Shown here piece by piece: positions 22,703 through 30,891 of a stretch of 43,503 nucleotides of DNA; the stretch's first letter is position 1; every line of letters begins with the position of its first letter. The position numbers and the translations under genes were made by a program. Under the pieces are notes generated by a model that was not told the origin of the DNA, did not search any database, and saw only the letters and a list, made by a program, of their open reading frames with translations. The stretch is from an uncultured Sutterella sp. (GTDB lineage Bacteria > Pseudomonadota > Gammaproteobacteria > Burkholderiales > Burkholderiaceae_F): assembly GCA_949282745.1 (NCBI GenBank), contig CASDQM010000017.1, forward strand, positions 1-43,503, in the 5' to 3' direction.

Positions 22703-23881
22703 ATGAAAAAGAGTCTCATCGCCCTCGCCGTGGCTTCCGCCGCCATGGCCGGCAGCGCCTACGCCGCCAACGTCGAAGTCTACGGCTTGCTCGACACCTC
22801 CCTCGCCTATGTCTACGCTGATCCGGACGCTTCCGGCCATGACGGCGAAGGCAAGTTCACGATGGAAAACGCCCGTGAATTCGGTTCCCGCTTCGGTCTG
22901 CGCGGTTCCGAAGACCTCGGCAACGGCATGAAGGTGGGCTTCGTCCTCGAATCCGGCATCAAGTCGGATACGGGCGAACTCGACCAGAACGGCCGCCTCT
23001 TCGGCCGTGAAGCCCACATCAACCTGACGGGCGACTTCGGCTACCTCGCCTTCGGTCTGCAGCCTGTCTTCGGCAGCACGCTCGGTCAGCACGGCCTCTT
23101 CCGCGCGATCGACCCGCTCTTTGCGAATTACACCGAAGCCTTCGGTTCCGGCCACGCCTCCGCTTCCTCCTGGACGCGCGTTGACAACGCCATCTCCTAC
23201 GTGACCCCGAACTGGGCCGGCTTCAACTTCTACGGCATGTATTCGTTCCAGAACGACAGCAAGGCCAAGTACGCCGACGGTGAAACCGCTCGCGAAGGCA
23301 CCGCCGAAGTCGACCGTTACGCCGCCTTGGCCGCCCGCTACCAGGCCGGCGCCCTCGAAGCCGTCCTCGTTTGGGACACCACGATGTACGGTAACAACCG
23401 CGACCGCACCGGCAAGACCGGCTATGGTCAGAAGTACGACGACAACGGCATGACGACCACCTTCGGCGGCAACTACACCTTCGGCAACGGCCTCAAGGTT
23501 CTCGCCTTCGGTCAGTGGTTCAAAGATCAGTGGCTCGCCCGCTCCGGCGTGATCGGTACGGCTCTGACCGAACACAAACTCGGCGGTACGTACGGCTTTG
23601 TCGACGGCTACGGCCTCAGCCTCGGCGTGAACTACCCGATCGGCGGCGGCGTCGCCAAGGCCCAGGTCGCCTATCGCGACATGGAAAACCAGAACGACGT
23701 CGAATTCAACCGCTGGACGGTCGCCGCGGCCTACGACTATCCGCTCAGCAAGCGCACCGCCGTCTATGCCATGACCGGCTACACGCAGGAAAGCATCGAA
23801 ACCCCGAGCGGCAGCACCAACAAGGTTGACGCCGATCCGAGCGGCTACGAATTCACGGTCGGCATGGTCCACCGCTTCTAA
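22703..23881 (+). CDS. Gram-negative trimeric porin (Burkholderiales type)
   Basis: 392 residues with a signal peptide MKKSLIALAVASAAMAGSAYA followed by 'ANVEVYGLLDTSLAYV', the standard first beta strand of betaproteobacterial porins. Family marks are 'SRFGLRGSEDLGNGMKVGFVLESG', split over strands 2-3, alternating amphipathic strands, and the C-terminal 'GMVHRF' ending in phenylalanine for outer-membrane insertion. The ATG at 22703 (AAAAGGA upstream) is preferred over the open frame from 22595, whose extra 36 residues do not form a signal. It follows the cytochrome gene on the same strand and may supply the substrate of the periplasmic reductase; a terminator follows it. Confidence 0.94.
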   Translation: MKKSLIALAVASAAMAGSAYAANVEVYGLLDTSLAYVYADPDASGHDGEGKFTMENAREFGSRFGLRGSEDLGNGMKVGFVLESGIKSDTGELDQNGRLFGREAHINLTGDFGYLAFGLQPVFGSTLGQHGLFRAIDPLFANYTEAFGSGHASASSWTRVDNAISYVTPNWAGFNFYGMYSFQNDSKAKYADGETAREGTAEVDRYAALAARYQAGALEAVLVWDTTMYGNNRDRTGKTGYGQKYDDNGMTTTFGGNYTFGNGLKVLAFGQWFKDQWLARSGVIGTALTEHKLGGTYGFVDGYGLSLGVNYPIGGGVAKAQVAYRDMENQNDVEFNRWTVAAAYDYPLSKRTAVYAMTGYTQESIETPSGSTNKVDADPSGYEFTVGMVHRF

Positions 23882-23894
23882 TGGATGATTCAGC

Positions 23895-23912
23895 ACGACG
23901 CGGCCGCGTCGT
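23895..23912. repeat. Perfect 18-bp GC-rich palindrome after the porin gene
   Basis: ACGACGCGGCCGCGTCGT reads the same on both strands. It lies between the porin stop and its terminator, where an mRNA 3' hairpin could protect the message; a protein-binding site is the alternative. Confidence 0.6.
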
Positions 23913-23929
23913 CTGACCCAAGCCTCTTT

Positions 23930-23973
23930 CAACCCCCGAAGGGAGACGTCCCTCCGGGGGTTGTTCTTTTTGT
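23930..23973 (+). terminator. Terminator of the porin gene
   Basis: CAACCCCCGAAGGGA pairs with TCCCTCCGGGGGTTG and is followed by TTCTTTTTGT. Confidence 0.92.
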
Positions 23974-24038
23974 ACGATCTGCGGGTTTTCTCGGCCTCGC
24001 AGGGCTTACCCCTAAAAGAAGGTTCGTATTTTCGGTCT

Positions 24039-24058
24039 CCGCACGCTAAAATGTGCGG
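24039..24058 (+). promoter_or_regulatory. Dyad CCGCAC-GCTAAAAT-GTGCGG around a -10-like element
   Basis: Six-bp arms flank TAAAAT, 62 bp upstream of the C69 peptidase start. The arrangement suggests an operator on the promoter; a hairpin in a longer transcript is possible. Confidence 0.4.
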
Positions 24059-24120
24059 GTTATCAACCCGGCCGGGCGTTTCCTGTCATGACGTTCGGCC
24101 GTTTCATGAGGATCCAACCC

Positions 24121-25548
24121 ATGTGCACCACCATCATCGTCGGCGAACACGCCACCGTTGACGGTTCCTTCCTCGTCGCCCGCAGCGCCGACAGCTCGTC
24201 GCTCAAGGCCCAGCATTTCGTGATTCATCCGGCCGTCACCGGCCAGTCCGGCGTCTATTCCTGCAAGGCGCACGGCGGCGTGAACGACTTCAGCTATCCG
24301 CTTCCCGAAAACGCCATGCGCTACACGACGGTTCCGAACTGGAAGACACAGCTGCACGGCGCCGTCGGCTTCAACGAAGCCGGCCTCGGCCTCACGGGCA
24401 CGGAATCGATCTTCGCGAGCGACGAAGCGCTCTCGTTCGATCCCTACAACAAGGCCTCGGGCATCACCGAAGACGACATCCCGAACGTGATCCTGCCGCG
24501 CTGCCGCACGGCCAAGGAAGGCGTTCTGCTTCTCGGCAAGATCATTGAAACCCAGGGCGCGGGCGAAGGCTTCGGCGTCGCCTTCGTCGATCAGCACGAC
24601 GTGTGGTACCTCGAAACGGGTTCGGGTCACCAGTGGATGGCCGAACGCATCCCGGCCGACAGCTATTTCGCTTCGGGCAACCAGGGGCGCCTCGGCTTCT
24701 ACGATCCCAAGAACGAAAACCAGCTCGCGAGCCCGACGCTCGTCTCGTTCGCCGCGGAAAAGGGTCTCTACGACCCGGCCAAGGGCCCCTTCCACTTCTC
24801 CGCCGCCTACACGCGCGACGACGGCCGCGACCGCGTCTACAACGACCCGCGCGTCTGGATCATGCAGAAGATCCTCAATCCGTCGATCGAGCAGCCCGTG
24901 GACGACGGCCGCAACTTCGCCGTCTACCTCAAGCCCGAAAAGAAGGTTTCGCTCGCCGACATGAAGGCGATCATGCGCGACCACTATGAAGGCACCGAGC
25001 ACGATCCGTACGGCGAAAACCTGAACGGCGCCGAACCCTGGCGTCCGATCAGCGTCTTCCGCACCTACGAAGCCCACGTGATGGAAGTCCGTCCGAACCT
25101 TCCGCTCGCCATCGGCGAAGTCGTGCACGTCGCCTTCGGCATGGCCGACCTCTCCGTCTTCGTGCCCTTCTACCACGGTCTCGAAAGCGTTCCCGAACAG
25201 TACGGCCTCGGCACGGACCACTGCGACAACCGCTCGGTCTACTGGAAGTACCGCAAGGTTCAGACGCTCGCCATGACGAACTATCCGAAGTTCGCCCCGA
25301 TCGTCAAGAAGGCCTACGGCGACTTCGAAGCCACGATCGACGAGGAACGCCGTCAGTTTGAAGCCCGCTACCTCGAACTCGTCAAGACGGACGAACAGGC
25401 CGCCAACGCCGAGCTCAACCGCTTCAACCTCTCGATCCTCGCCCGCGCCGAAGCGATCGCCGAAAATCTGCAGAACGAAATCCTCACGCAGATGACGGCC
25501 GACACCGAAGAGCGCATCGTCTTCAAGAACAACAAGTCCAAGGACTAA
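24121..25548 (+). CDS. Dipeptidase, peptidase family C69 (N-terminal nucleophile)
   Basis: 475 residues. The C69 family cleaves dipeptides by an N-terminal cysteine; here the frame opens MCTTIIVGEHATVDGS, so removal of Met exposes Cys2 as the nucleophile. This fixes the start at 24121; the in-frame ATG at 24088 would bury the nucleophile. Other family features are 'HGAVGFNEAGLGLTGTES', 'GAGEGFGVAFVDQHDVWYLET' and 'HWRPISVFRTYEAHV'-like sequence in the second half (seen as EPWRPISVFRTYEAH). No signal peptide, so it is probably cytoplasmic. With two peptide/amino-acid importers and two M20 hydrolases nearby it fits a peptide-using lifestyle. Confidence 0.92.
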   Translation: MCTTIIVGEHATVDGSFLVARSADSSSLKAQHFVIHPAVTGQSGVYSCKAHGGVNDFSYPLPENAMRYTTVPNWKTQLHGAVGFNEAGLGLTGTESIFASDEALSFDPYNKASGITEDDIPNVILPRCRTAKEGVLLLGKIIETQGAGEGFGVAFVDQHDVWYLETGSGHQWMAERIPADSYFASGNQGRLGFYDPKNENQLASPTLVSFAAEKGLYDPAKGPFHFSAAYTRDDGRDRVYNDPRVWIMQKILNPSIEQPVDDGRNFAVYLKPEKKVSLADMKAIMRDHYEGTEHDPYGENLNGAEPWRPISVFRTYEAHVMEVRPNLPLAIGEVVHVAFGMADLSVFVPFYHGLESVPEQYGLGTDHCDNRSVYWKYRKVQTLAMTNYPKFAPIVKKAYGDFEATIDEERRQFEARYLELVKTDEQAANAELNRFNLSILARAEAIAENLQNEILTQMTADTEERIVFKNNKSKD

Positions 25549-25562
25549 GCGTTCTTTTTTCC

Positions 25563-25622
25563 GGGCGGCCCCGCCGCCCGAAACGAAGGCGGCTCCCCTA
25601 GACGGAGCCGCTTTTCGTTTAA
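25563..25622 (+). terminator. Double-hairpin terminator of the C69 dipeptidase gene
   Basis: First stem CGGGCGGC-ccc-GCCGCCCG, second stem GCGGCTCC / GGAGCCGC followed by TTTTCGTTT. Confidence 0.85.
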
Positions 25623-25667
25623 AATGTTCCCCTTTGTCAATTACAGGATCCGCTTTTCGGCAGCCCT

Positions 25668-26165
25668 ATGGCCCACACTCCCAACAAACCGCTTCGCACC
25701 CAGTTCGTCTACCGCCGCTGCCACCCCGGCGACTATCAGGCGCTTCGCTTTCTCGTTCGGGAATCCTGGCCCGTCGACATGCGCGATCAGGTCGACGACA
25801 TTTTGAAGGACGCCCTCACCCATCCGGATTCGACCGCGATCTTCGGGTGCTTCGCCAACGGCGAAGCGGTCGCCTACGCGCAGGTCTCCCTTCGTCAGGA
25901 ATACGTGGAAGGGGCCTCGAGCTACCCGATCGCCTATCTCGACGCGCTCTACATCCGACAGAACCTGCGCACGCTTGGCGTCGGACAGCGTCTCGTCGAC
26001 CTCGTCACGACCTACGTGAATTCGCTCGGCATCGAGGAACTCGCCGCCGACTGCCTCTCGAGCGACCTGCAGCAGTTCGAGCTCTTCCTGCAGTCGGGCT
26101 TCGAAGAGATCTCGCAGATGACGCACTTCGTCAAGTCGATTCCGCTCAAGATGCGCCGCAGCTGA
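25668..26165 (+). CDS. AAC(6')-like GNAT acetyltransferase
   Basis: 165 residues, GNAT fold. The core 'RQEYVEGASSYPIAYLDALYI' (two pieces of one strand-turn) followed by 'RQNLRTLGVGQRLVDL' and 'LAADCLSSDLQQFELFLQSGFEE' is arranged as in AAC(6')-I enzymes and as in the AAC-like gene at 17964. The acetyl-CoA motif is R-T-L-G-V-G rather than the classic R-x-x-G-x-G/A with a second glycine/alanine in the same place, so affinity may differ. It is a single gene between terminators. Substrate could be an aminoglycoside or an unrelated amine. Confidence 0.78.
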   Translation: MAHTPNKPLRTQFVYRRCHPGDYQALRFLVRESWPVDMRDQVDDILKDALTHPDSTAIFGCFANGEAVAYAQVSLRQEYVEGASSYPIAYLDALYIRQNLRTLGVGQRLVDLVTTYVNSLGIEELAADCLSSDLQQFELFLQSGFEEISQMTHFVKSIPLKMRRS

Positions 26166-26214
26166 CGACACCGGCAAAGAAAGTTTAGAAGCCGTAACAA
26201 CTTTTCTCCGACCG

Positions 26215-26243
26215 TCTTGCCGAGGGACACTCGGGACTACAAT
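26215..26243 (+). promoter_or_regulatory. Predicted promoter of surE
   Basis: -10 TACAAT (26238-26243); -35 TCTTGC or TTGCCG at 17 or 15 bp. The same TACAAT -10 precedes the amino-acid ABC operon and rlmD. Confidence 0.5.
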
Positions 26244-26278
26244 CGGAGAAAATCCAATTTTTTCTTCCCGACCATCCC

Positions 26279-27034
26279 ATGCACATTCTGATTTCGAACG
26301 ACGACGGTTATCGGGCGCCCGGCATCAAGGCGCTCGCCGAAGCGATGAAGCGCTTCGGGCGCGTAACGATCGTCGCGCCCGAACACAACCACTCGGGCGC
26401 CTCCAATTCGCTCTCGCTCAATCGTCCGCTCACGGTCGAGCACATCCCCGGCGACAACCTCTACGTCGTTTCGGGGACGCCGTCCGACTGCGTGCACGTC
26501 GCGCTCACGGGCCTTCTCGACGAACGCCCCGACCTCGTGGTCTCCGGAATCAACTGCGGCGCGAACATGGGCGACGACACCATGTATTCGGGCACGGTCG
26601 CGGCCGCGATCGAAGGTTATCTCTTCGGCGTGCCCTCGATCGCCTTTTCGCAGATCGACAAGGGATGGGCGGAGCTTGAGAGCGCCGCCAAGGTCGCTTC
26701 GCTCGTCGTCGAACGCTTTCTGGCGGCCGACCGTGAAGCCGGTCCCGTGCTCCTCAACGTGAACATTCCGAACATGCCGTTCGAACGCCTCCAGGGCATC
26801 CGCGCCACGCGCCTCGGGCGCCGTAGCTGCGCGGACGACGTCATCTGCGAGATGAGTCCCCGGGGCTTTCCGATCTACTGGCTCGGCGCCGCCGGCAAAC
26901 CCGCCGACGCCGCGGAAGACACCGACTTCTGGGCGACGCAGCACGGCTTCGTCTCCGTTTCGCCCCTGCAGACGGACCTGACGAACCACCGTCAGGTCGC
27001 CATGGCTCACGACTGGGTGGGCGGCCATCTTTGA
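26279..27034 (+). CDS. surE: 5'/3'-nucleotidase SurE
   Basis: Metal-dependent nucleotide/exopolyphosphate phosphatase of 251 residues, the family length. The metal-binding start MHILISNDDGYRAPGI is intact, and 'VAPEHNHSGASNSLSL', 'VSGTPSDCVHVAL', 'PDLVVSGINCGANMGDDTMYSGT' and 'AAIEGYLFGVPSIAFS' are all present. It precedes nlpD, as in the surE-pcm-nlpD-rpoS order of other proteobacteria, but pcm is absent between them. The nlpD start lies 23 bp after the surE stop. Confidence 0.96.
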   Translation: MHILISNDDGYRAPGIKALAEAMKRFGRVTIVAPEHNHSGASNSLSLNRPLTVEHIPGDNLYVVSGTPSDCVHVALTGLLDERPDLVVSGINCGANMGDDTMYSGTVAAAIEGYLFGVPSIAFSQIDKGWAELESAAKVASLVVERFLAADREAGPVLLNVNIPNMPFERLQGIRATRLGRRSCADDVICEMSPRGFPIYWLGAAGKPADAAEDTDFWATQHGFVSVSPLQTDLTNHRQVAMAHDWVGGHL

Positions 27035-27057
27035 TTCGAACAAAAAGGAAGATCGCG

Positions 27058-27981
27058 ATGCGCAAAACCAAGATTTTCACCGCCTTGCCGGCGCTTGCCG
27101 CCCTGCTGCTTGCGGGCTGCTCCACGGTGGACACGACGTCCGTCCCCATGGTGGACCGCTCGAGCTACGACAAGGACACGGCCGCTCCGATTCTCACGAG
27201 CACGGCCGACGGCACGGGTTCGATGACGCTCCTCGCTCCGGGCACCGTCAAGGATTCCGGACGCGTCCACACGGTTGCGCCGGGCGACACGCTCTACAAC
27301 ATTTCGCTTCGCTACGGGTTTGAGCCGCAGGCGCTCGCCACGCTCAACGCCGTGACCGATCCGACGGCGCTTCGCATCGGTCAGACGCTGCGTCTCCCCG
27401 TCTCGACGAAGGCGCCCGTCACGACCGCGAACCCGACCGTCCGCGTCTCGCGCATCACCGATCTGTCGACGAACACCCCCGAGCCCGCCACGACCGAGCC
27501 CGAACCCGAAGAAACCAAGACGGCCGCCGCGGCGCCGGTCACGAGCGGCACGGCCTCCGAAACGAAGCCCGCCGCCAAGGAAGAGCCCGCCGCTCCCGAA
27601 CCGCCCAAGACGGTTCCGGGCACGCGCATGATCTGGCCCGCCAACGGTAAGATCCTCTCGAACTTCTCCGCCAACGGCAAGGGCCTTGACATCGGCGGCG
27701 TCGAAGGCGACCTCGTCGTCGCCGCGGGCGCGGGCACCGTTCTCTTCGTCGGCGAAAACGTCAAGGGCTACGGCAACCTCGTCATCATCAAGCACAGCAA
27801 CAGCGTCGTGACGGCCTACGGTCACAACCGCAAGATCGTCGTGAAGACGAGCGACCGCGTGAAGGCCGGCCAGAAGATCGCCGAAATGGGCTCCTTCAAC
27901 GGCGTCCCGCAGGTGCGCTTTGAAGTGCGCCTGCGCGGCAAGGCCGTGAATCCCGCGGATTACCTCCCGGCTCGCCGCTGA
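27058..27981 (+). CDS. nlpD: NlpD-type lipoprotein: LysM plus degenerate LytM domain
   Basis: 307 residues. A lipobox LLLAGC places the acylated Cys at residue 21. A LysM domain (about 74-122, 'HTVAPGDTLYNISLRYGF') binds peptidoglycan. A Pro/Thr/Ala/Glu-rich linker follows, and a LytM (M23) domain ends the protein ('GKGLDIGGVEGDLVVAAGAG', 'GNLVIIKHSNSVVTAYGHN'). The zinc ligands of active M23 enzymes are largely missing, as in E. coli NlpD, so it likely activates a cell-division amidase instead of cutting wall itself. The ATG at 27058 (AAGGAAG upstream) is preferred over an upstream TTG. A terminator follows, so no rpoS is co-transcribed. Confidence 0.92.
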   Translation: MRKTKIFTALPALAALLLAGCSTVDTTSVPMVDRSSYDKDTAAPILTSTADGTGSMTLLAPGTVKDSGRVHTVAPGDTLYNISLRYGFEPQALATLNAVTDPTALRIGQTLRLPVSTKAPVTTANPTVRVSRITDLSTNTPEPATTEPEPEETKTAAAAPVTSGTASETKPAAKEEPAAPEPPKTVPGTRMIWPANGKILSNFSANGKGLDIGGVEGDLVVAAGAGTVLFVGENVKGYGNLVIIKHSNSVVTAYGHNRKIVVKTSDRVKAGQKIAEMGSFNGVPQVRFEVRLRGKAVNPADYLPARR

Positions 27982-28031
27982 GCCCCTCAGCCCAACGCGG
28001 CGAAAAAGGCGCATCGCCCTCTTCCAAGACA

Positions 28032-28069
28032 AGATCCCGGTTTCCTTCGAGCCGGGATCTTTCTTTTTG
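28032..28069 (+). terminator. Terminator of surE-nlpD
   Basis: AGATCCCGG / CCGGGATCT stem followed by TTCTTTTT. Confidence 0.9.
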
Positions 28070-28294
28070 CCGGTTTTCGTACTCAGTCCGCGGGGATCTG
28101 CGCAATCCTCCCCTTCGAAAACCGCTTTACCGCAGTTGCCGACAAACCATTCGGACGGGCCTTCCGAACCGCTTTTCGCTCTCCGCCCGAAGGCTTCTCA
28201 CAAACGGAATCGACACGGCGCAGCGGGAATTCACAATCGCGGAGCAGGTAGCGGTTCTGCCCGCGGAAACGGTCGTCCAACGTGTGACGTCAAG

Positions 28295-28349
28295 GCGGGA
28301 AAATCTTTTTCCGAGATCGTTCGCCTTCGAACGATTTTCCCGCTACAAT
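28295..28349 (+). promoter_or_regulatory. Promoter with nested inverted repeats upstream of the amino-acid ABC operon
   Basis: Arms GCGGGAAAATC (28295-28305) and GATTTTCCCGC (28333-28343) are a perfect 11-bp inverted repeat that ends against the -10 TACAAT (28344-28349). Inside it a second repeat, ATCGTTCG / CGAACGAT (28316-28323 and 28328-28335), overlaps the first arm by three bases. The rest of the 28070-28396 gap shows no gene. Confidence 0.5.
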
Positions 28350-28396
28350 GCCTTTCATTCTCAAATCCTCTGCAATCTTCCCGAAGGAGCCCTCTC

Positions 28397-29233
28397 ATGC
28401 ACAGAAGAAATCTCCTTGTTTTCGCCGTCCTCGGCGCGGCAGCACTCGCGGGCTGCTCGGACAGTTCTCAAACCTCAACCCCCGCCGACACTCTGGACAA
28501 GGACGTGCTGACGGTGGGCATGGAGCTTGCCTATCCTCCGTTTGAAGGAAAGGATGCCGCGGGCAATCCCGCGGGCGTAAGTCCCGACTTCATGGCCGAC
28601 TTCGGCAAAGCCGTAGGGAAGAAGATCCGCATCGAAAACATCGCTTTCGACGGTCTCGTTCCCGCGTTGGTCACGGGCAAGGTCGACATGGTCATGTCAT
28701 CCATGACGATTACGGACGCCCGCCGCGCAACGGTGGACTTCTCCGTACCCTACGCCAACGCGATGCTGGCGCTCCTCACCAGGAAGGACGCTTCGATCCG
28801 GTCGATCGAAGACCTCAACGCTCCGGGGCGAACGCTCGCCCTCAAGATCGGTTCCACGGGCCATCTTTACGCCCAAAAGCACCTCACGAAGGCCAAGATA
28901 ACGGCGCTCGCCGACGAAAGCGCCTGCGTGATGGAAATTGTCGGCGGCAAGGCGGACGGCTTCATTTACGACCAGCTGACGATCTACCGCAATCAGCAGC
29001 GAAATCCCAAGGCAACGAACGCGATCTTCATTCCCTTTCAGGACGTGGAGCCCTGGGGCATTGCGGTGAGAAAAGGAGACGTAAAGCTCAAGGAGGCGCT
29101 CGACAAGTTCATCGCGGACTATCGCGCCGCCCGGGGCTTTGAAAAGCTCACGCAAAAGCACCTCAGCGATGAAAAGACCGCGTTCGACCGGCTGGGCTTC
29201 CGTTGGTTCTTCGACACAACGCCCGAAAAGTAA
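28397..29233 (+). CDS. Polar amino-acid ABC transporter, substrate-binding lipoprotein
   Basis: 278 residues, family 3 solute-binding protein. A lipoprotein signal (MHRRNLLVFAVLGAAALAGC) has the acylated Cys at residue 20. The mature part shows 'LTVGMELAYPPFEGKDAAGN', 'GLVPALVTGKVDMVMSSMTIT' and 'RRATVDFSVPYANAMLALL', standard for this family, with 'GSTGHLYAQKHL' as the second-lobe ligand contact. The ATG at 28397 (GAAGGAG upstream) is set by the signal peptide. It begins a three-gene operon with permease and ATPase. The amino acid carried is not determinable. Confidence 0.94.
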   Translation: MHRRNLLVFAVLGAAALAGCSDSSQTSTPADTLDKDVLTVGMELAYPPFEGKDAAGNPAGVSPDFMADFGKAVGKKIRIENIAFDGLVPALVTGKVDMVMSSMTITDARRATVDFSVPYANAMLALLTRKDASIRSIEDLNAPGRTLALKIGSTGHLYAQKHLTKAKITALADESACVMEIVGGKADGFIYDQLTIYRNQQRNPKATNAIFIPFQDVEPWGIAVRKGDVKLKEALDKFIADYRAARGFEKLTQKHLSDEKTAFDRLGFRWFFDTTPEK

Positions 29234-29241
29234 GGAAATCC

Positions 29242-30018
29242 ATGTCGCTCTTTCGAGTTCGTGCGGGCGAAAGACCTTCCGCCGCGCAAGCGGCCGTCGG
29301 CATCGTGCTTGCGGCCGTCGTCGCCGTCGCCTTCTTCTGGGGGTCGCTTGCGCAGATCGCCTATCGTCCCGACTTTCGCTTCCTCGCCGATTTTTCGATC
29401 CGCATCGCCGACGGGTTCGTGCTCACGCTGGCCGTGAGTGCGGCGGGTCTCGTGCTGAGTCTTGCGATCGGCATTCTGGCGGCCGTCGGCGAATCGGCGC
29501 AGACCTTGGCGCTGCGATACTTCTGCCGCGGCTACGTCGTCTTCATTCGCGGGACACCCCTCATCATGCAGATCTATCTCTTCTTTTATCTCGTGGGGAC
29601 TGCATGGGGAATCGAGAACCGTTTCTGGGCGGGCGTGATCATTTTGTCGATCTTCGAAGGCGCCTACATCGCCGAAATCATCCGCGGCAGCTTCGCTTCG
29701 CTTGAGAAAATGCAGCTCGAAGCCGCCAAGGCCGTGGGCTTTTCGCGCCTGCAGACGCTTCGCTACGTCGTCATTCCTCAGATGACGGCCCGGACGCTGC
29801 CCGCTCTGGCAGGACAGTTCGCCTCCATCATCAAGGACTCGTCGCTCCTGTCGATGATCTCGGTGGTGGAACTCACCCAGACCATGCGGGAAATCTCCGC
29901 GGTGAATCTGAAGCTCGTCGAATGCTATCTGTTCCTGGGCGTCCTGTATCTCGTCCTCACGATTCCCGTTGCCGCCGCAAGCAAATACTTCGAACGGAGA
30001 TTTTCGTATGAAGCTTGA
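29242..30018 (+). CDS. Polar amino-acid ABC transporter, permease
   Basis: 258-residue inner-membrane permease of the His/Glu/Gln/Arg type. It has five or so membrane segments and the family signature 'RGTPLIMQIYLFFYL', 'EIIRGSFASLEKMQLEAAKA' and 'VVIPQMTARTLPALAGQF' with 'KDSSLLSMISVVELTQ'. The ATG at 29242 with TAAGGAAA upstream is 8 bp after the binding-protein stop. The end overlaps the ATPase start by 11 bp. Confidence 0.94.
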   Translation: MSLFRVRAGERPSAAQAAVGIVLAAVVAVAFFWGSLAQIAYRPDFRFLADFSIRIADGFVLTLAVSAAGLVLSLAIGILAAVGESAQTLALRYFCRGYVVFIRGTPLIMQIYLFFYLVGTAWGIENRFWAGVIILSIFEGAYIAEIIRGSFASLEKMQLEAAKAVGFSRLQTLRYVVIPQMTARTLPALAGQFASIIKDSSLLSMISVVELTQTMREISAVNLKLVECYLFLGVLYLVLTIPVAAASKYFERRFSYEA

Positions 30019-30742
30019 GTTCGACGGTCTCACGATGAGCTTCGACGGCAAGCCCGTCATCGACAATCTTTCGTTCGAAGCGCAGATGAACACGCTGGCG
30101 GTCATCGGACCGTCGGGCGGCGGCAAGTCCACGCTGCTGCGTCTCATCGGCGGACTTCTGATGCCCACCGCGGGTGAAATTCGTCTGAACGGGATTCCGA
30201 TTCCCAAGACGTCCGCGGGGCTCCTTGCCTACCGCCGGGAAATCGGATTTGTGTTCCAGCAAAAGGGCCTCTTTTCGCACCTTTCGGCGCGGGAAAACAT
30301 CATCCTTCCCTTGGTCGCGGTACACGGCTGGACGCAAACGGAAGCCGCGCGGCGCGCCGACGAACTCCTCGAGCGCTTCGGCCTGGCCGAGCACGGCGAC
30401 AAACGCCCGGCGGCCCTCTCGGGCGGTCAGCAGCAACGCGCCGCGATTGCCCGCGCCGTTGCGCCCCGCCCCAAACTCCTGCTTCTCGACGAACCTACTA
30501 GCGCCCTCGATCCCGAATACACCGTAGAAGTGCTCGACGTCGTGAACGAACTGAAGGACGCCGGCATCGACTTCATCATCGTGACGCACGAAATGGGCTT
30601 TGCGAGGCACGCTTGCGAAAAGACGGCCTTCTTCGCCAATGCGCAGCTTGAGGAGTTCGGCGACAGCGAAACGCTTTTTCAGTCGCCCCGAACGGCAGGT
30701 CTTCAGCGCTTCCTCGGACGACTCCTCGAATGGTCGGTATAG
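30008..30742 (+). CDS. Polar amino-acid ABC transporter, ATP-binding protein
   Basis: 244 residues. Walker A 'GPSGGGKST' (near 34-42), Q-loop 'FVFQQKGLF', signature 'LSGGQQQR', Walker B 'LLLLDEPTSALD' and switch histidine 'IVTHEMGFA' are all intact, so it is an active ATPase. Members of this family (GlnQ, HisP, ArtP) serve polar amino acids. The start overlaps the permease end, indicating translational coupling. It closes the operon; no terminator with a T-run is evident before the hairpin at 30775. Confidence 0.95.
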   Translation: MKLEFDGLTMSFDGKPVIDNLSFEAQMNTLAVIGPSGGGKSTLLRLIGGLLMPTAGEIRLNGIPIPKTSAGLLAYRREIGFVFQQKGLFSHLSARENIILPLVAVHGWTQTEAARRADELLERFGLAEHGDKRPAALSGGQQQRAAIARAVAPRPKLLLLDEPTSALDPEYTVEVLDVVNELKDAGIDFIIVTHEMGFARHACEKTAFFANAQLEEFGDSETLFQSPRTAGLQRFLGRLLEWSV

Positions 30743-30774
30743 CGGCGACGGAGCGTTCGTCCCGTACCGGCAAT

Positions 30775-30819
30775 GTTCTCGGAAAGAACGTTCTCGTCGG
30801 GAACGTTCTTTTCGAGAAC
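30775..30819. repeat. Long stem-loop containing GAACGTTC motifs (downstream of GNAT gene)
   Basis: Nineteen-nt arms (30775-30793 and 30801-30819) match at 18 of 19 positions, with a 7-nt loop. No T-run follows on either strand, so a simple terminator is unlikely. It shares the AGAACGTTC core with the palindrome at 31374. Confidence 0.7.
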
Positions 30820-30891
30820 GCAAAACCGCACAAGCCAAACGCCTGTTCCGACTTTTTGATGAATTGATAGATTCTTCCCTTGTTGTAGCCT

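Noticed and set aside
22019-23932. 637-codon open frame opposite the cytochrome and porin genes
   Set aside because: Antisense shadow of genes with certain signal peptides and haem motifs.
30775-30819. Terminator of the amino-acid ABC operon
   Set aside because: The stem is long but no T-run follows on either strand, and it shares its core with a promoter palindrome.
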